Of a stretch of 45,266 nucleotides of DNA, positions 7,483-15,906 are shown piece by piece (positions within the stretch are counted from its first letter, which is position 1; the number at the start of each line of letters is the position of its first letter). Origin of the DNA: Deltaproteobacteria bacterium (GTDB lineage Bacteria > Desulfobacterota > Desulfarculia > Adiutricales > Adiutricaceae). The stretch covers positions 1 through 45,266 of the forward strand of contig JAISCZ010000065.1 of assembly GCA_031265205.1 (NCBI GenBank), given 5' to 3'. The translations under genes were made by a program, and so were the position numbers. The notes beneath the pieces were generated by a model, which saw only the letters and a program-made list of their open reading frames with translations, was not told the DNA's origin and made no database searches.

Positions 7483-9111
7483 TTAAAAAATAGGATTTTT
7501 TTCCGTCGCTTCGCCAACGGCGCGATTATGTCTGAAGGTTCCTCGGCCGCTAGCGTAGTCTGGTGGGAGTTTCGGCCCACGCCCCCGCAATAAATCCTCC
7601 ACTCGAACAAGTTGGATCCGAGGAATAGGCGTGTCTCTATAAGAATTGTTGGTGGATATTTCATAAAAACCAGCGCTCATGGCCGCCTCTTTCATGGGCC
7701 GCGTGGGCTTCGCGAGAGTTATAAAGAGGCCCAATGCCGCCTTTTCCCGTTCAATAACGCCATGAAGATCGCGGACCATGCCTGGATTTACGTTATCGCC
7801 TCCTTTGACGGAAATAATAATTTTTTTAGGTTTAGCGTTGTCGTCATAAAAGAATTTAACTCCATCAATGCCTTTGTCAGCGCCTTTTTTTATTTTTCTG
7901 TCGTAAGGCCACGCCTGAACTAATGAACACGCCCAAAATTGGAATTGGCACTTATCGCGAAGGGCAAGATCTCGAGCGGCGTTAATGTCTTTCGGGACGC
8001 CAATAACTTCCCATTTAAGGTCAACGTGTCTAAAACCTTCCGCCAAACGGCGCTCAATTAGAGATATAGCAAGGCGCGTAACGTCAATACCAATCCATTG
8101 ACGCTCTAATTTTTCAGCGGCCTGAATCGCGGTCCCGCACCCGCAAAAGGGATCCAGGATCAAATCTCCCGGTTGAGAGCTGGCGGAAATTATCCGTTCC
8201 AAAAGCGCGATAGGTTTCTGTGTGGGATAGCCGAGACGTTCCGCGGCTTGTGAACCGATAGGCGATATATCCGTAATAACATCGGAAATAGGCACCCCTG
8301 ACATTTCATCTAGATACCTTTTATAATTGGCCAACCCTGTCGAGGAATAAACTAAACGACCTTCGTTCTCAAGTTCGCGCATCCCGTCTAAAGGATATCG
8401 CCATATTTTGGTATGCCCTTTCCAGTCGTACTCATAACCACCGCCAGATAATCCGCTAGCGGTAAGGTCACCCATGCGAAAAAGCCTGCCCTCATTATCT
8501 TTATACCGATAATTTTGGTCAATATATTTTTGATCATACTTGGTGTATTGTTGATTCCATGTGAAATTTTTAGATTTTACATAATATAGGATTGTATCGT
8601 GAACTGGGCCCCATTTTTTCGCGTCATTATGGGCTGAAGTCCTCTTCCATATAATTTCATTCTGAAAATTTTCTTTCCCAAATATGACGTTCATTACTTC
8701 TCGAAGTTGACAAGAAGCTGTTGGGTCACAATGGAGGTAGATTGACCCTGTGGGCTTAAGAACTCGCCTAAGCTCCAGTAACCTAGCAGCCATCATTACT
8801 AAATAAGCGGCTGAGCTTGAATCAATTACTTCGCGGTAAGCGCATAAAAGAGTAACTAAGGCCGGGGGCCCTTTCCGCGTTGCCCAGTTTAAATCCGCCT
8901 CGGTTTCCTCGTTCCAAGTCCAAGTATCGTCAAAAGCGGTCGCTTGGGCCTCAGCGTCCAAAAAAACGTTATACAGACGCTTAGAGTTAAAGGGCGGGTC
9001 TAGATAGATGAGGTCTACAGACTCATCGCGGATATACTCCTGGAGAACCTGCAGGTTGTCACCGTAGTAGAGCTGATGAACGGGGGGGCGACATTGGCAT
9101 AAAGACAGCAA
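7483..9111 (-). CDS. Beta-class DNA methyltransferase with C-terminal nuclease-like domain
   Basis: 542 residues as an open frame. The order DPPF (38-41) then DPFCGCGTA (near 320) is that of beta-class amino-methyltransferases of the N6-adenine/N4-cytosine type, which use AdoMet. A C-terminal block of about 130 residues (from about 410) carries GIDGV...KKIIISVKGG followed by RDLHGVIEREKAALGLFITL, resembling the core of PD-(D/E)XK/Mrr-like endonuclease folds. It may therefore be a combined modification/restriction protein, or a methyltransferase whose tail only serves in target recognition. The open frame begins with TTG at 9111 and has no clear ribosome site. A run of seven G (9082-9088) lies within its first ten codons; losing one base would join an ATG at 9100 to this frame. 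Intact status is therefore uncertain. Confidence 0.85.
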   Translation of the reverse strand: MLSLCQCRPPVHQLYYGDNLQVLQEYIRDESVDLIYLDPPFNSKRLYNVFLDAEAQATAFDDTWTWNEETEADLNWATRKGPPALVTLLCAYREVIDSSSAAYLVMMAARLLELRRVLKPTGSIYLHCDPTASCQLREVMNVIFGKENFQNEIIWKRTSAHNDAKKWGPVHDTILYYVKSKNFTWNQQYTKYDQKYIDQNYRYKDNEGRLFRMGDLTASGLSGGGYEYDWKGHTKIWRYPLDGMRELENEGRLVYSSTGLANYKRYLDEMSGVPISDVITDISPIGSQAAERLGYPTQKPIALLERIISASSQPGDLILDPFCGCGTAIQAAEKLERQWIGIDVTRLAISLIERRLAEGFRHVDLKWEVIGVPKDINAARDLALRDKCQFQFWACSLVQAWPYDRKIKKGADKGIDGVKFFYDDNAKPKKIIISVKGGDNVNPGMVRDLHGVIEREKAALGLFITLAKPTRPMKEAAMSAGFYEISTNNSYRDTPIPRIQLVRVEDLLRGRGPKLPPDYASGRGTFRHNRAVGEATEKNPIF

Positions 9112-9313
9112 AAAATTTTCTTACGGTTGAAGAGAAAACACGACCATGTTTCAAAGCGCCACGTCTCTGCGAGAGAATTATGACGATTCTATACGATTTT
9201 TCCACACAATCTTGTTCGGCGTCAAGAACTTTTTTTGGAGTATCGCGCTTTAGTATGATATTTCGAATAAAAAAACCTATTCTCACAAGATATTGATTGT
9301 TTTAACTAAGAGG

Positions 9314-9409
9314 CTAGTCCCAAACCAGGCAGTCCAGGTAATCAGCCCATTTCCTCGTCATCTCCCGCCTTTGAGGAAGATAGCCAGCGTGATAGTAGAA
9401 GACAGCCCT
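9314..9409 (-). pseudogene. C-terminal remnant of a tyrosine-recombinase integrase
   Basis: A 31-residue frame ending in TAG contains YLPQRREMTRKWADYLD. This closely matches the last residues of P4-type phage/island integrases, which typically end in a QRREMM-x-WADYLD helix. Nothing upstream extends the homology, so only the tail survives. The rest of 9112-9568 shows no gene. Its position 1.4 kb from the 3' end of tRNA-Arg fits an eroded tRNA-linked island. Confidence 0.5.
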
Positions 9410-9568
9410 GCCCCCTTTTTTTCGCTACGCCCCCGCTGCTTCTCAATCCAACCTGTCGGAAAACCATATGGGCACATCTCCCCTTACTGATATCCCAAAT
9501 ACCGAAGAACCAGTGTAAGGGCCATATCGGACATAGGCCTTTCCGTAGTAGTCTTTGCCCGTGGAAAA

Positions 9569-9983
9569 GATGCTTATTCGAGCCTTACTGGCGACACCCA
9601 AAAAGTCGCCGAAGCCATGGCGGCGGAGTTCGGCGCCCTCGCGCCCGAGGGCTTTGCCCTCGTCGCCGTGGACTTCAGGGTCGACAAGGCCGGGCCGACC
9701 AGGAAACCTTAGCCTTTTTCGCGCGAGCCAAAGACAAGAAAACCGCCTTCTTTTTCACCCTTGGCGACTACCCCGACGGCGCGAGCGCCGGACGCGCGGC
9801 CGACATCGCCATCAAAATTCTTGAGGATAACGGCAACGCGGTTTTAGGCCATTCCCGCCGCCAAGGCAAGGTGGACCCCTAACTGATCGCGCGGACGCTC
9901 AAAAGGCCGCCAAGCGTCCCAACGAAGCCGATCTCGCCGCGGCTCGGGAATTCGCCCAGAATATCCTCCGCGCGCTTTCTTAA
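9569..9983 (+). pseudogene. Flavodoxin-family protein, frameshifted
   Basis: Joining frames gives a flavodoxin-like protein: YSSLTGDTQKVAEAMAAEF (FMN phosphate-binding loop, from 9575), then VDKAGP, then after a frameshift near 9703 ETLAFFARAKDKKTAFFFTL, GKVDP, an in-frame TAA, another frameshift, and a last segment NEADLAAAREFAQNILRALS ending at 9983. The start is also damaged. At least two frameshifts and one stop show it is dead. The original would have been a short soluble FMN electron carrier of roughly 150-160 residues. Confidence 0.7.
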
Positions 9984-10187
9984 AAAGGTTTTCGGAGTCC
10001 CATGGAAACTCCGCCCTGGAAGGGCCCGCCCCTTTGGGCCTGAGCGGCGCCCCGGCTTTGGGAATGGCGCTAAATCTAGATAACCGGTCACGGCTTTTTT
10101 TATATCGGCTATCTCGCCAAAAATCATCTAGATGATTTCAGAAAACATGAGCCGAACTTCGCGAAGAACTTTTCGTGATTGGATCAA

Positions 10188-10325
10188 ATATGGCGTTCCT
10201 TGATTTTCAACATTTCCGTCACTTGTTTCTGGGTAAAATCCCCACGAACTCGAAGTCCCCGAACCCTAACCCCGGGATGGGAATCGGGAAGCGCTTCCGC
10301 TGACGCGTAATTTTCGCCTCCTTCG
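10188..10325 (-). pseudogene. Decayed partial copy of the adjacent HTH gene
   Basis: About 140 nt that align with 10444-10590, inside the intact HTH gene. Shared stretches include ATATGGCGT, the TTGGGTAA/TCTGGGTAA region, CGAAGTC and CCCCGGGA. Stops and indels remove any reading frame. It is a second copy of the helix-turn-helix region 256 bp away, left by tandem duplication followed by decay of the downstream copy. Confidence 0.6.
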
Positions 10326-10730
10326 TCAGAGACCGTCCTCATCTTCCCTTAACAGAAAGACCTTGTGCACGGCGTTGAAGGTTTTACCGATACGTTTGGC
10401 CATTTCCAAGGTGATGGGGCGAACGCCTTTTTCCATTTCGGAAATATGGCGTCGCTTAATTTCCAACTTGTCCGCCATTTGCTTTTGGGTAATGCCCTCA
10501 CGAAGTCGAAGTCCCTTGAGCATATCCCCGGGACGGATGTCGGGAAACACTTCCGCGCGCGTATAAAGTTCATCTCCTTCATCATTGATCGGCCGTACTT
10601 TATGACCCAATAAAGTCAGTAGGCCTTTCAAGGTTTCGGCCATCAACTTCGACTCAGAGACGGGCACTTTTAGAGAAAAAGATATCTTAACTGAATCGCC
10701 GATAGTTCGCGTTTTCATACTCGCCGACAT
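10326..10730 (-). CDS. XRE-family helix-turn-helix regulator
   Basis: 134 residues from the ATG at 10730, which has GGAGG 6 nt upstream; the open frame extends 13 codons further without a ribosome site. The first 55 residues are a small alpha/beta segment (VKISFSLKVPVSESKLMAETL). The C-terminal part is a Cro/CI-type HTH (GDMLKGLRLREGITQKQMADKL, then ISEMEKGVRPIT and AKRIGKTF). This layout is common in antitoxin-like regulators and small island repressors, but no toxin gene is adjacent. It lies between tRNA-Arg and a decayed copy of itself, in the eroded island. It probably binds its own promoter. Confidence 0.82.
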   Translation of the reverse strand: MSASMKTRTIGDSVKISFSLKVPVSESKLMAETLKGLLTLLGHKVRPINDEGDELYTRAEVFPDIRPGDMLKGLRLREGITQKQMADKLEIKRRHISEMEKGVRPITLEMAKRIGKTFNAVHKVFLLREDEDGL

Positions 10731-10814
10731 ACCGCGCCTCCAAAATTTTATTTTCATTATCAAGGACAATCCGCGACGCGACGCGGGATTTTCCGGCTTT
10801 TACTCAAATGACAA

Positions 10815-10891
10815 TGGCGCGCCAGGAAGGACTTGAACCTTCAACCTTCAGCTTAGAAGGCTGTTGCTCTATCCGATTGAGCTACTGGCGC
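10815..10891 (-). tRNA. tRNA-Arg (anticodon TCT)
   Basis: A 77-nt cloverleaf on the minus strand with encoded CCA. The acceptor stem GCGCCAG pairs with CTGGCGC, followed by discriminator G and CCA. The D arm contains TAGCTCAATCGGATAGAGC, the anticodon loop is CTTCTAA (anticodon TCT, reading AGA), and the T arm contains GGTTCAAGTCC. One A-A mismatch sits at the base of the anticodon stem. It lies 18 nt downstream of the lipoprotein gene, so it may be co-transcribed or have its own promoter. Its 3' end faces the eroded island, the usual orientation for integrase attachment. Confidence 0.95.
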
Positions 10892-10909
10892 GCGTGTTAG
10901 TCGGGAAAG

Positions 10910-11455
10910 CTACTTTTTCCGCAAAACCAAATCCTCGTGGCCGCTCAATTGGGACAGGGCCCGCAAAAAATTGGCCACGCCCTCGGCGGAGGAGTATTTT
11001 ACGATGAGCCCCGCGTCCGAGATGGTTATCCCATTGGCCGCGGCCATTTTCTGCAGTTCCGGAAGCCGGTCGGGGAAGGTGAAGACCCTAATCTCGTTGG
11101 CCGTCAGTTGGCCCACCGCCAAAAAGACCCCCTGGCCGCCTTCGGGATCCACCTGGACGACGTAGAGATCGCCGTCGATCCTTTCCAAAGTAACCTTCAG
11201 GGCGCTGTCCCGCTGGCTCTGGGCGACCGCGAGAAAGACGTTGTTGAATTCGCCCCGGCTGATCTTAACGTCGGCGTTTTGGTCATCGCGCCAGTCTCCC
11301 GAGATATTGGGAATGGTCCCGTCGGGAAGGTTACGCCCGTGGATAAGCTCCTGGGGCATAGTCAGGACGCAGCCGCCAAGCGCGAACGCCGCCAAGAGAC
11401 AAAGAACCCCTAAAGAAAGGACGCGCCGCGCGCGCGCGCGGAAATATTCCCGCAT
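10910..11455 (-). CDS. Lipoprotein of unknown function
   Basis: 181 residues from the ATG at 11455, which follows AAGGAGG by 9 nt; the frame extends 14 codons further. A lipoprotein signal (RRVLSLGVLCLLAAFALGGC) places the lipobox cysteine near residue 29. The mature part is predicted beta-rich with no motif I recognise (ISGDWRDDQNADVKISRGEF, VVQVDPEGGQGVFLAVGQL). It follows dapB by 38 nt and is probably the last protein gene of the arginine/lysine operon. Confidence 0.85.
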   Translation of the reverse strand: MREYFRARARRVLSLGVLCLLAAFALGGCVLTMPQELIHGRNLPDGTIPNISGDWRDDQNADVKISRGEFNNVFLAVAQSQRDSALKVTLERIDGDLYVVQVDPEGGQGVFLAVGQLTANEIRVFTFPDRLPELQKMAAANGITISDAGLIVKYSSAEGVANFLRALSQLSGHEDLVLRKK

Positions 11456-11493
11456 GGGACGTTCCTCCTTAAATATCCGCCATGGGAAAAGCC

Positions 11494-12315
11494 TCAAGAC
11501 CCTTTCGCGAACCCCAAGACTTCGGCGAAGGAGTAGAGACCCGGTTTTTTGCCGGCGATCCAGGTGGCGCCCACGATGGCCCCGGTCGCGAAGGCGTCCC
11601 GGCTCTGGGCGTGGTGGCTGATCTCCAGAACCTCCCCGGGCCCGGCGAAAAGCACCGTATGCTCCCCCACGGCGTCCCCGCCGCGCACGGCGTGGACCCC
11701 GATTTCACCCCGGGTCCGAGCCCCGGGGGTCCCGGAACGACCGAACCTCTTGGCGGTTTCCGGATCCAAGTCCCGGGAGTCCGCCAATATTTCCAGAAGT
11801 TTGAGGGCCGTCCCGCTGGGCGCGTCCTTTTTGCGGTTATGGTGGATCTCAATGATTTCCGCGTCGTAGTCCGGCCCCAAGACGCGGGAGGCCTCGGCGA
11901 CGAGGCGATAGAGAAGGTTCACCCCAAAGCTCATGTTCGGGGCGTGGAGAATGGGGATCATCGCCGCCGCCTCGCGAATCTTCGCGAGGATCTCCGGCCC
12001 GAGGGCCGTGACCCCAATCACCGCGGCGATGCCCGCCTGGGCGGCCTGGGGGACGGAGGCGCTCACCCCCTCGGGGGAGGAAAAATCCACCATAACCCGC
12101 GCGTCCTTGGCGGCGAAGGGAAAACTGCCCCCGATGGTCACTCCCACGGGCCCAATCCCGGCCGCGACCCCGGCGTCCTTCCCCAGATGGGGGGAATCCG
12201 CCCGCTCCAGGGCGCCCGCCAGGGAGAGGGCGGGGTTTTCGTAAACCAGCTGGACCAGCCGTTGGCCCATGCGGCCGCCGGCTCCGTTGACGAGAATTTT
12301 AATTGGCTCGGGCAT
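11494..12315 (-). CDS. dapB: 4-hydroxy-tetrahydrodipicolinate reductase
   Basis: 273 residues, the usual length. DapB reduces hydroxy-tetrahydrodipicolinate with NAD(P)H on the way to diaminopimelate and lysine. The N-terminus has the nucleotide-binding NGAGGRMGQRL (10-20), the middle has VMVDFSSPEG and GVTAL, and the active-site block EIIEIHHNRKKDAPSGTAL carries the catalytic His and Lys. The start overlaps the end of dapA by 17 nt, indicating translational coupling. A complete, ordinary housekeeping gene. Confidence 0.97.
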   Translation of the reverse strand: MPEPIKILVNGAGGRMGQRLVQLVYENPALSLAGALERADSPHLGKDAGVAAGIGPVGVTIGGSFPFAAKDARVMVDFSSPEGVSASVPQAAQAGIAAVIGVTALGPEILAKIREAAAMIPILHAPNMSFGVNLLYRLVAEASRVLGPDYDAEIIEIHHNRKKDAPSGTALKLLEILADSRDLDPETAKRFGRSGTPGARTRGEIGVHAVRGGDAVGEHTVLFAGPGEVLEISHHAQSRDAFATGAIVGATWIAGKKPGLYSFAEVLGFAKGS

Positions 12316-13195
12316 TCGCGATCTTCCATTCTAGCGCCAAGGCCCGCAGCCGCTCCTGGACCGGCCCGGAAGGCTCCAGCATGGGAAGGCGCATCTCCGC
12401 CGACATCCGTCCCGCCAGCGACATGACGAACTTGATGGGGATAGGGTTGGTCTCCAGGAAAAGGGCTTTGAAAAAGGGCAGCAGCTTGAAGAAAAGGCGC
12501 CGGGACCCCGCGAGATCCCCCGCCTCGAAAAGGTCCCACATTTCGACCATGGGCCCAGGGATAATATTGGCGGCGACGGAGATGACCCCACCGCCCCCCA
12601 CGGCCAGAAGGGGCAGCGTGAGGCCGTCGTCCCCGCTGGTCACCAAAAAATCCGGGCCGCAAAGCTCGATGGTCCGGATCATCTTGTTCAGGTCCCCGGT
12701 GGCCTCCTTGACCCCGACGATCTCGGGGATCTTGGAAAGGCTTAAGATTGTCTCGGGCAGAATCTCCACCCCGCAGCGCCCAGGGATATTGTAAAGGATT
12801 ATGGGGAGGGGCGCGGCCCGCGCCACGGCCGCGAAGTGGGCCCGGAGGCCGTCCTGGGTGGGCTTGTTGTAATAGGGGGAAACCAAAAGAAGCCCGTCGG
12901 CCCCCGCCGCTTTGGCGTGGGCGGACATTTCGATGGCCTCCCGGGTGGAGTTGCTCCCGGTCCCGGCCAAAACGGGAACGCGCCTCTTGGCCTCGTCGAT
13001 GGTGATCTCGATAACCCGCTTATGCTCGGCGTGGGAAAGGGTGGGGGACTCGCCGGTGGTCCCGCAGGGCAGAAGCGCGTGAACTCCCGCCTCCAGCAAA
13101 AAATTGACGTGTCGGCGCAAGGCCTCCTCGTCGAGATCCCCGTTTTTAAACGGGGTGACCATGGCGGGAATCACCCCCCGAAAAGATACCGTCAT
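12299..13195 (-). CDS. dapA: 4-hydroxy-tetrahydrodipicolinate synthase
   Basis: 298 residues. DapA condenses pyruvate with aspartate semialdehyde. The Schiff-base lysine lies in IVGVKEATGD, the catalytic tyrosine in PYYNKPTQDG, and the GTTGESPTLSHAEH segment near 43-56 is the characteristic pyruvate/substrate pocket. The N-terminus FRGVIPAMVTPF is typical. It starts 46 nt after dapF and overlaps dapB, in line with the lysine operon. No unusual residues were seen. Confidence 0.97.
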   Translation of the reverse strand: MTVSFRGVIPAMVTPFKNGDLDEEALRRHVNFLLEAGVHALLPCGTTGESPTLSHAEHKRVIEITIDEAKRRVPVLAGTGSNSTREAIEMSAHAKAAGADGLLLVSPYYNKPTQDGLRAHFAAVARAAPLPIILYNIPGRCGVEILPETILSLSKIPEIVGVKEATGDLNKMIRTIELCGPDFLVTSGDDGLTLPLLAVGGGGVISVAANIIPGPMVEMWDLFEAGDLAGSRRLFFKLLPFFKALFLETNPIPIKFVMSLAGRMSAEMRLPMLEPSGPVQERLRALALEWKIANARAN

Positions 13196-13241
13196 TTGCC
13201 GCCTCGCGAAAGGGATCCGGGACCCAAAAATTGTCCGGGGC

Positions 13242-14075
13242 TTAACGCCGGGTGATGTCCGGGCCCGTGTTTCCGGAAAAAATAAAGCGCACGGCGCCTT
13301 CCAGGTAGACGTCGGAAGGGGCGCGCACCGAGCCTTCCACCCTCACGATGAGATCCTCTCCCCCGCGGGTCTTGCAGACGACCTTTTTCCCCTTGAGGTA
13401 GCCGTGGCTCAGGGAGAGAAGGGCCGAGGCCGTACAGCCGGTGCCGCAGGCCAAGGTCTCGTCCTCCACCCCGATTTCGTAGGTGCGGATGGCCAGGGAG
13501 TTGTGGTCGAGAATCTGCACGAAATCCACGTTGGCCCCGGGATAGAAGCTGGGATGGTGGCGCACGGCGCGGCCCACCTTGGCCACGTTGACGCTCTCGA
13601 CGTCGTCGACCCAGGTCACCGCGTGGCTCACGCCGGTATTGACGCGGTAGTAGGTGCGGCTCATGTCGCCGTCCACGTCCACGATGGCCATGCCGTCGGT
13701 GGCGCCCACGGTGGGGAGGCGCACGCTCACCTGATTGTCCCCGACAAAGGCCTGAATGTCCCCGGCTTTGGTGAGAAAGGTCATCTCCGCCGGGGCGATG
13801 CCCTGGGAAAAGGCCAGATGGGCCACGCAGCGGCTGGCGTTTCCGCACATGTCCGCCTCCGACCCGTCGGAGTTAAAAAAGCGCACCGCGAAGTCCACTT
13901 CCTCCGGGCCCTCGGAGATATACACCACCCCGTCGGCCCCAATGCCGTACTTATCGCGCGCGAGCAATTTGGTGACCTTCACCAAATCATATTCGGGCAC
14001 CCGCCAGTCCCAATTGTCGATGATGACAAAATCGTTACCGTGCCCACTGTATTTAAAAAACTTAAGGTCGTCCAT
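13242..14075 (-). CDS. dapF: Diaminopimelate epimerase
   Basis: 277 residues. DapF converts LL- to meso-diaminopimelate using two cysteines as acid and base. Both are present: MCGNASRC (near 77) and ETLACGTGCTA (near 217). The N-terminus KYSGHGNDFVIID is diagnostic. AAGGA lies about 11 nt upstream of the ATG. A gap of 294 nt separates it from lysA, with no gene visible in it, so dapF may have extra promoter or leader elements there. Confidence 0.97.
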   Translation of the reverse strand: MDDLKFFKYSGHGNDFVIIDNWDWRVPEYDLVKVTKLLARDKYGIGADGVVYISEGPEEVDFAVRFFNSDGSEADMCGNASRCVAHLAFSQGIAPAEMTFLTKAGDIQAFVGDNQVSVRLPTVGATDGMAIVDVDGDMSRTYYRVNTGVSHAVTWVDDVESVNVAKVGRAVRHHPSFYPGANVDFVQILDHNSLAIRTYEIGVEDETLACGTGCTASALLSLSHGYLKGKKVVCKTRGGEDLIVRVEGSVRAPSDVYLEGAVRFIFSGNTGPDITRR

Positions 14076-14369
14076 GCTGTAAGCAATCCTTGTGATAAGA
14101 AGGTTCCGCCGCGGGCGCCGCGGGGGCTAGCCCCGCTCCCTGAGCTTTGGCTTTGAAACGCAAATAAAACCCGCGCAACTTCTTTTGATTGGGATAGATA
14201 AGGAATTGGCCTCCCCAAGGCTCTGGCTTTGGGTAAATCGCGCGCTCTCGTCGCGGAAAATCTTTTTTCGCTCAATCCCTTGGGGAAATCTTTCTTCCTT
14301 GAGGGGCTTCCAAATATCGCCCGTGGCGGAAGCCGAAAAGTCAAATTATAAGCATAAACGGCTGAATTT

Positions 14370-15620
14370 TCAATAGATTTCTCCCCTAATTAAGTCTTCG
14401 TAGCTCTCCCGACGGCGGATTACTTGAAAATCCTCGCCGCTCGCCAAGACCTCCGCGGCCCGGGCCCTTGAATTATAATTGGAACTCATGGAAAAGCCGT
14501 AGGCTCCCGCCCCCATGACCGCCAGATATTCCCCGGCCCGCAGCGGCGGCAGGAGCCGGTCTTGAGCCAGGAAATCCCCGCTCTCGCAGACGGGCCCCAC
14601 CACGGAAACTTTCTTTAAAGGGCCCTCGCCCACATTCTCGCGCGCCGGAAAGATGGCGTGCCGCGCCCCGTAGAGGCTGGGCCGAATCAGATCGTTCATG
14701 CCCGCGTCCACCACCACGAAGTTTTTCGCGTCCGTCTCCTTGTTGTACAAAACCTCCGTCGCCAAAAGGCAGGCGTTGCCCACGATGGAGCGGCCCGGCT
14801 CCAAAATCAGGGTCAGATCCGGAAATTTGGCCGTCGCCGAGGTGAGGGCCGCGACGTAAGCCGCGGCCGTGGGCGGGGTCTCGCTCTCGTAGGCGATGCC
14901 CAGGCCCCCGCCCACGTCCAGGTAGCGGATGGCTATCCCCTGGCCCTTTAACTCGCCCATTAGCTCCCCGAGGAGGCGCGCCGCCTCTTGGAAGGGCGCG
15001 ACGTCCGTCAGCTGGGAGCCGATATGGCAGTCGAGGCCGATAATCTTGAGGCTGGGAATTTTTTTGGCCTCGCCGTAGAGCCGCGCCGCCTCCCCGTAGG
15101 GGATCCCGAACTTGGACTCTTTGAGGCCCGTGGCGATATAGGGATGGGTGCGCGGGTCCACGTCGGGGTTCACGCGGAAGGCGACGTGGGCGACGGCGCC
15201 CGCCCGCGCGGCGATGTCGCCCAACAGCTCCATTTCCTCGTGGGACTCGAGGTTGAACATAAAAACGCCAGCGTCCAGGGCCTCGGCCATTTCCCGCGCG
15301 GTTTTGCCCACCCCGGAAAAGACCACCCGTCCCCCGGGGATCCCGGCCTTTAAGGCGCGAAAGAGTTCCCCACCGGAGACGATGTCCGCCCCCATGCCCA
15401 GACTCGCCACTATTTTCAGCAAAGCGAGGTTGGAGGAGGCCTTGACCGAATAGCAGACAAGGTGCCGCGTTTGGCTTAAGGCGGCTTCCAGGGCCCTTAG
15501 ATTGGCGGCGAAGGCCCCTTGGGAATAGATAAAGACGGGAGTCCCCGTTTCCTTGGCGATCTCTCTGACCGCCACGCCCTCCACGAAGAGCTCTCCATTT
15601 TGATAGCGGATATAGTCCAA
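14370..15620 (-). CDS. lysA: Diaminopimelate decarboxylase
   Basis: About 416 residues. LysA is a PLP enzyme that decarboxylates meso-diaminopimelate to lysine. The PLP lysine is in CYSVKASSN, the stacking His in LDCHIGSQL, the glycine-rich phosphate loop in DVGGGLGI, and the second-subunit active-site Cys in CESGDF. I chose a TTG at 15620, which has GGAGG 8 nt upstream and gives the family's usual start DYIRYQNGELFVEG; a GTG at 15635 adds five residues but its codons overlap that ribosome site. The 271 nt before it (15636-15906) are GC-rich without a gene. Confidence 0.95.
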   Translation of the reverse strand: MDYIRYQNGELFVEGVAVREIAKETGTPVFIYSQGAFAANLRALEAALSQTRHLVCYSVKASSNLALLKIVASLGMGADIVSGGELFRALKAGIPGGRVVFSGVGKTAREMAEALDAGVFMFNLESHEEMELLGDIAARAGAVAHVAFRVNPDVDPRTHPYIATGLKESKFGIPYGEAARLYGEAKKIPSLKIIGLDCHIGSQLTDVAPFQEAARLLGELMGELKGQGIAIRYLDVGGGLGIAYESETPPTAAAYVAALTSATAKFPDLTLILEPGRSIVGNACLLATEVLYNKETDAKNFVVVDAGMNDLIRPSLYGARHAIFPARENVGEGPLKKVSVVGPVCESGDFLAQDRLLPPLRAGEYLAVMGAGAYGFSMSSNYNSRARAAEVLASGEDFQVIRRRESYEDLIRGEIY

Positions 15621-15906
15621 AACGCGCGCCTCCACGTTAACATTAAGCCTCGCGGCCCTCTGGCGCGTCCGTGGCCCAAAGGGGCGCTCGCCCCCCGCGC
15701 CACGCGCGCTTTTTTTCCCCCAAAAGGCTCCAAGCCGGTCGCCGGCGCCCCCGCGCGGAGGCGCCCCCGCGCCAGGGAGAGCTTAAAACTTAGCTTTTCC
15801 AAAAACAAGCCCGCCCACGGGGATCCAGGGGGCCCCTTCCAGAGGGGGATTGGCCCCGCGGGTCCCCGAAAACGCCCGCCCTTTTCGCGAAAATTTTGGC
15901 GCGCCC

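Noticed and set aside
9293-9490. 65-codon plus-strand frame
   Set aside because: It is antisense to the integrase remnant and lacks a ribosome site.
11482-12426. 314-codon open frame opposite dapB
   Set aside because: It is antisense to a clear dapB, with a Gly/Arg/Pro-rich translation lacking motifs; a shadow of high GC content.
13104-14156. 350-codon open frame opposite dapF
   Set aside because: Antisense to dapF; His/Ala/Gly-rich with no domain or ribosome site.
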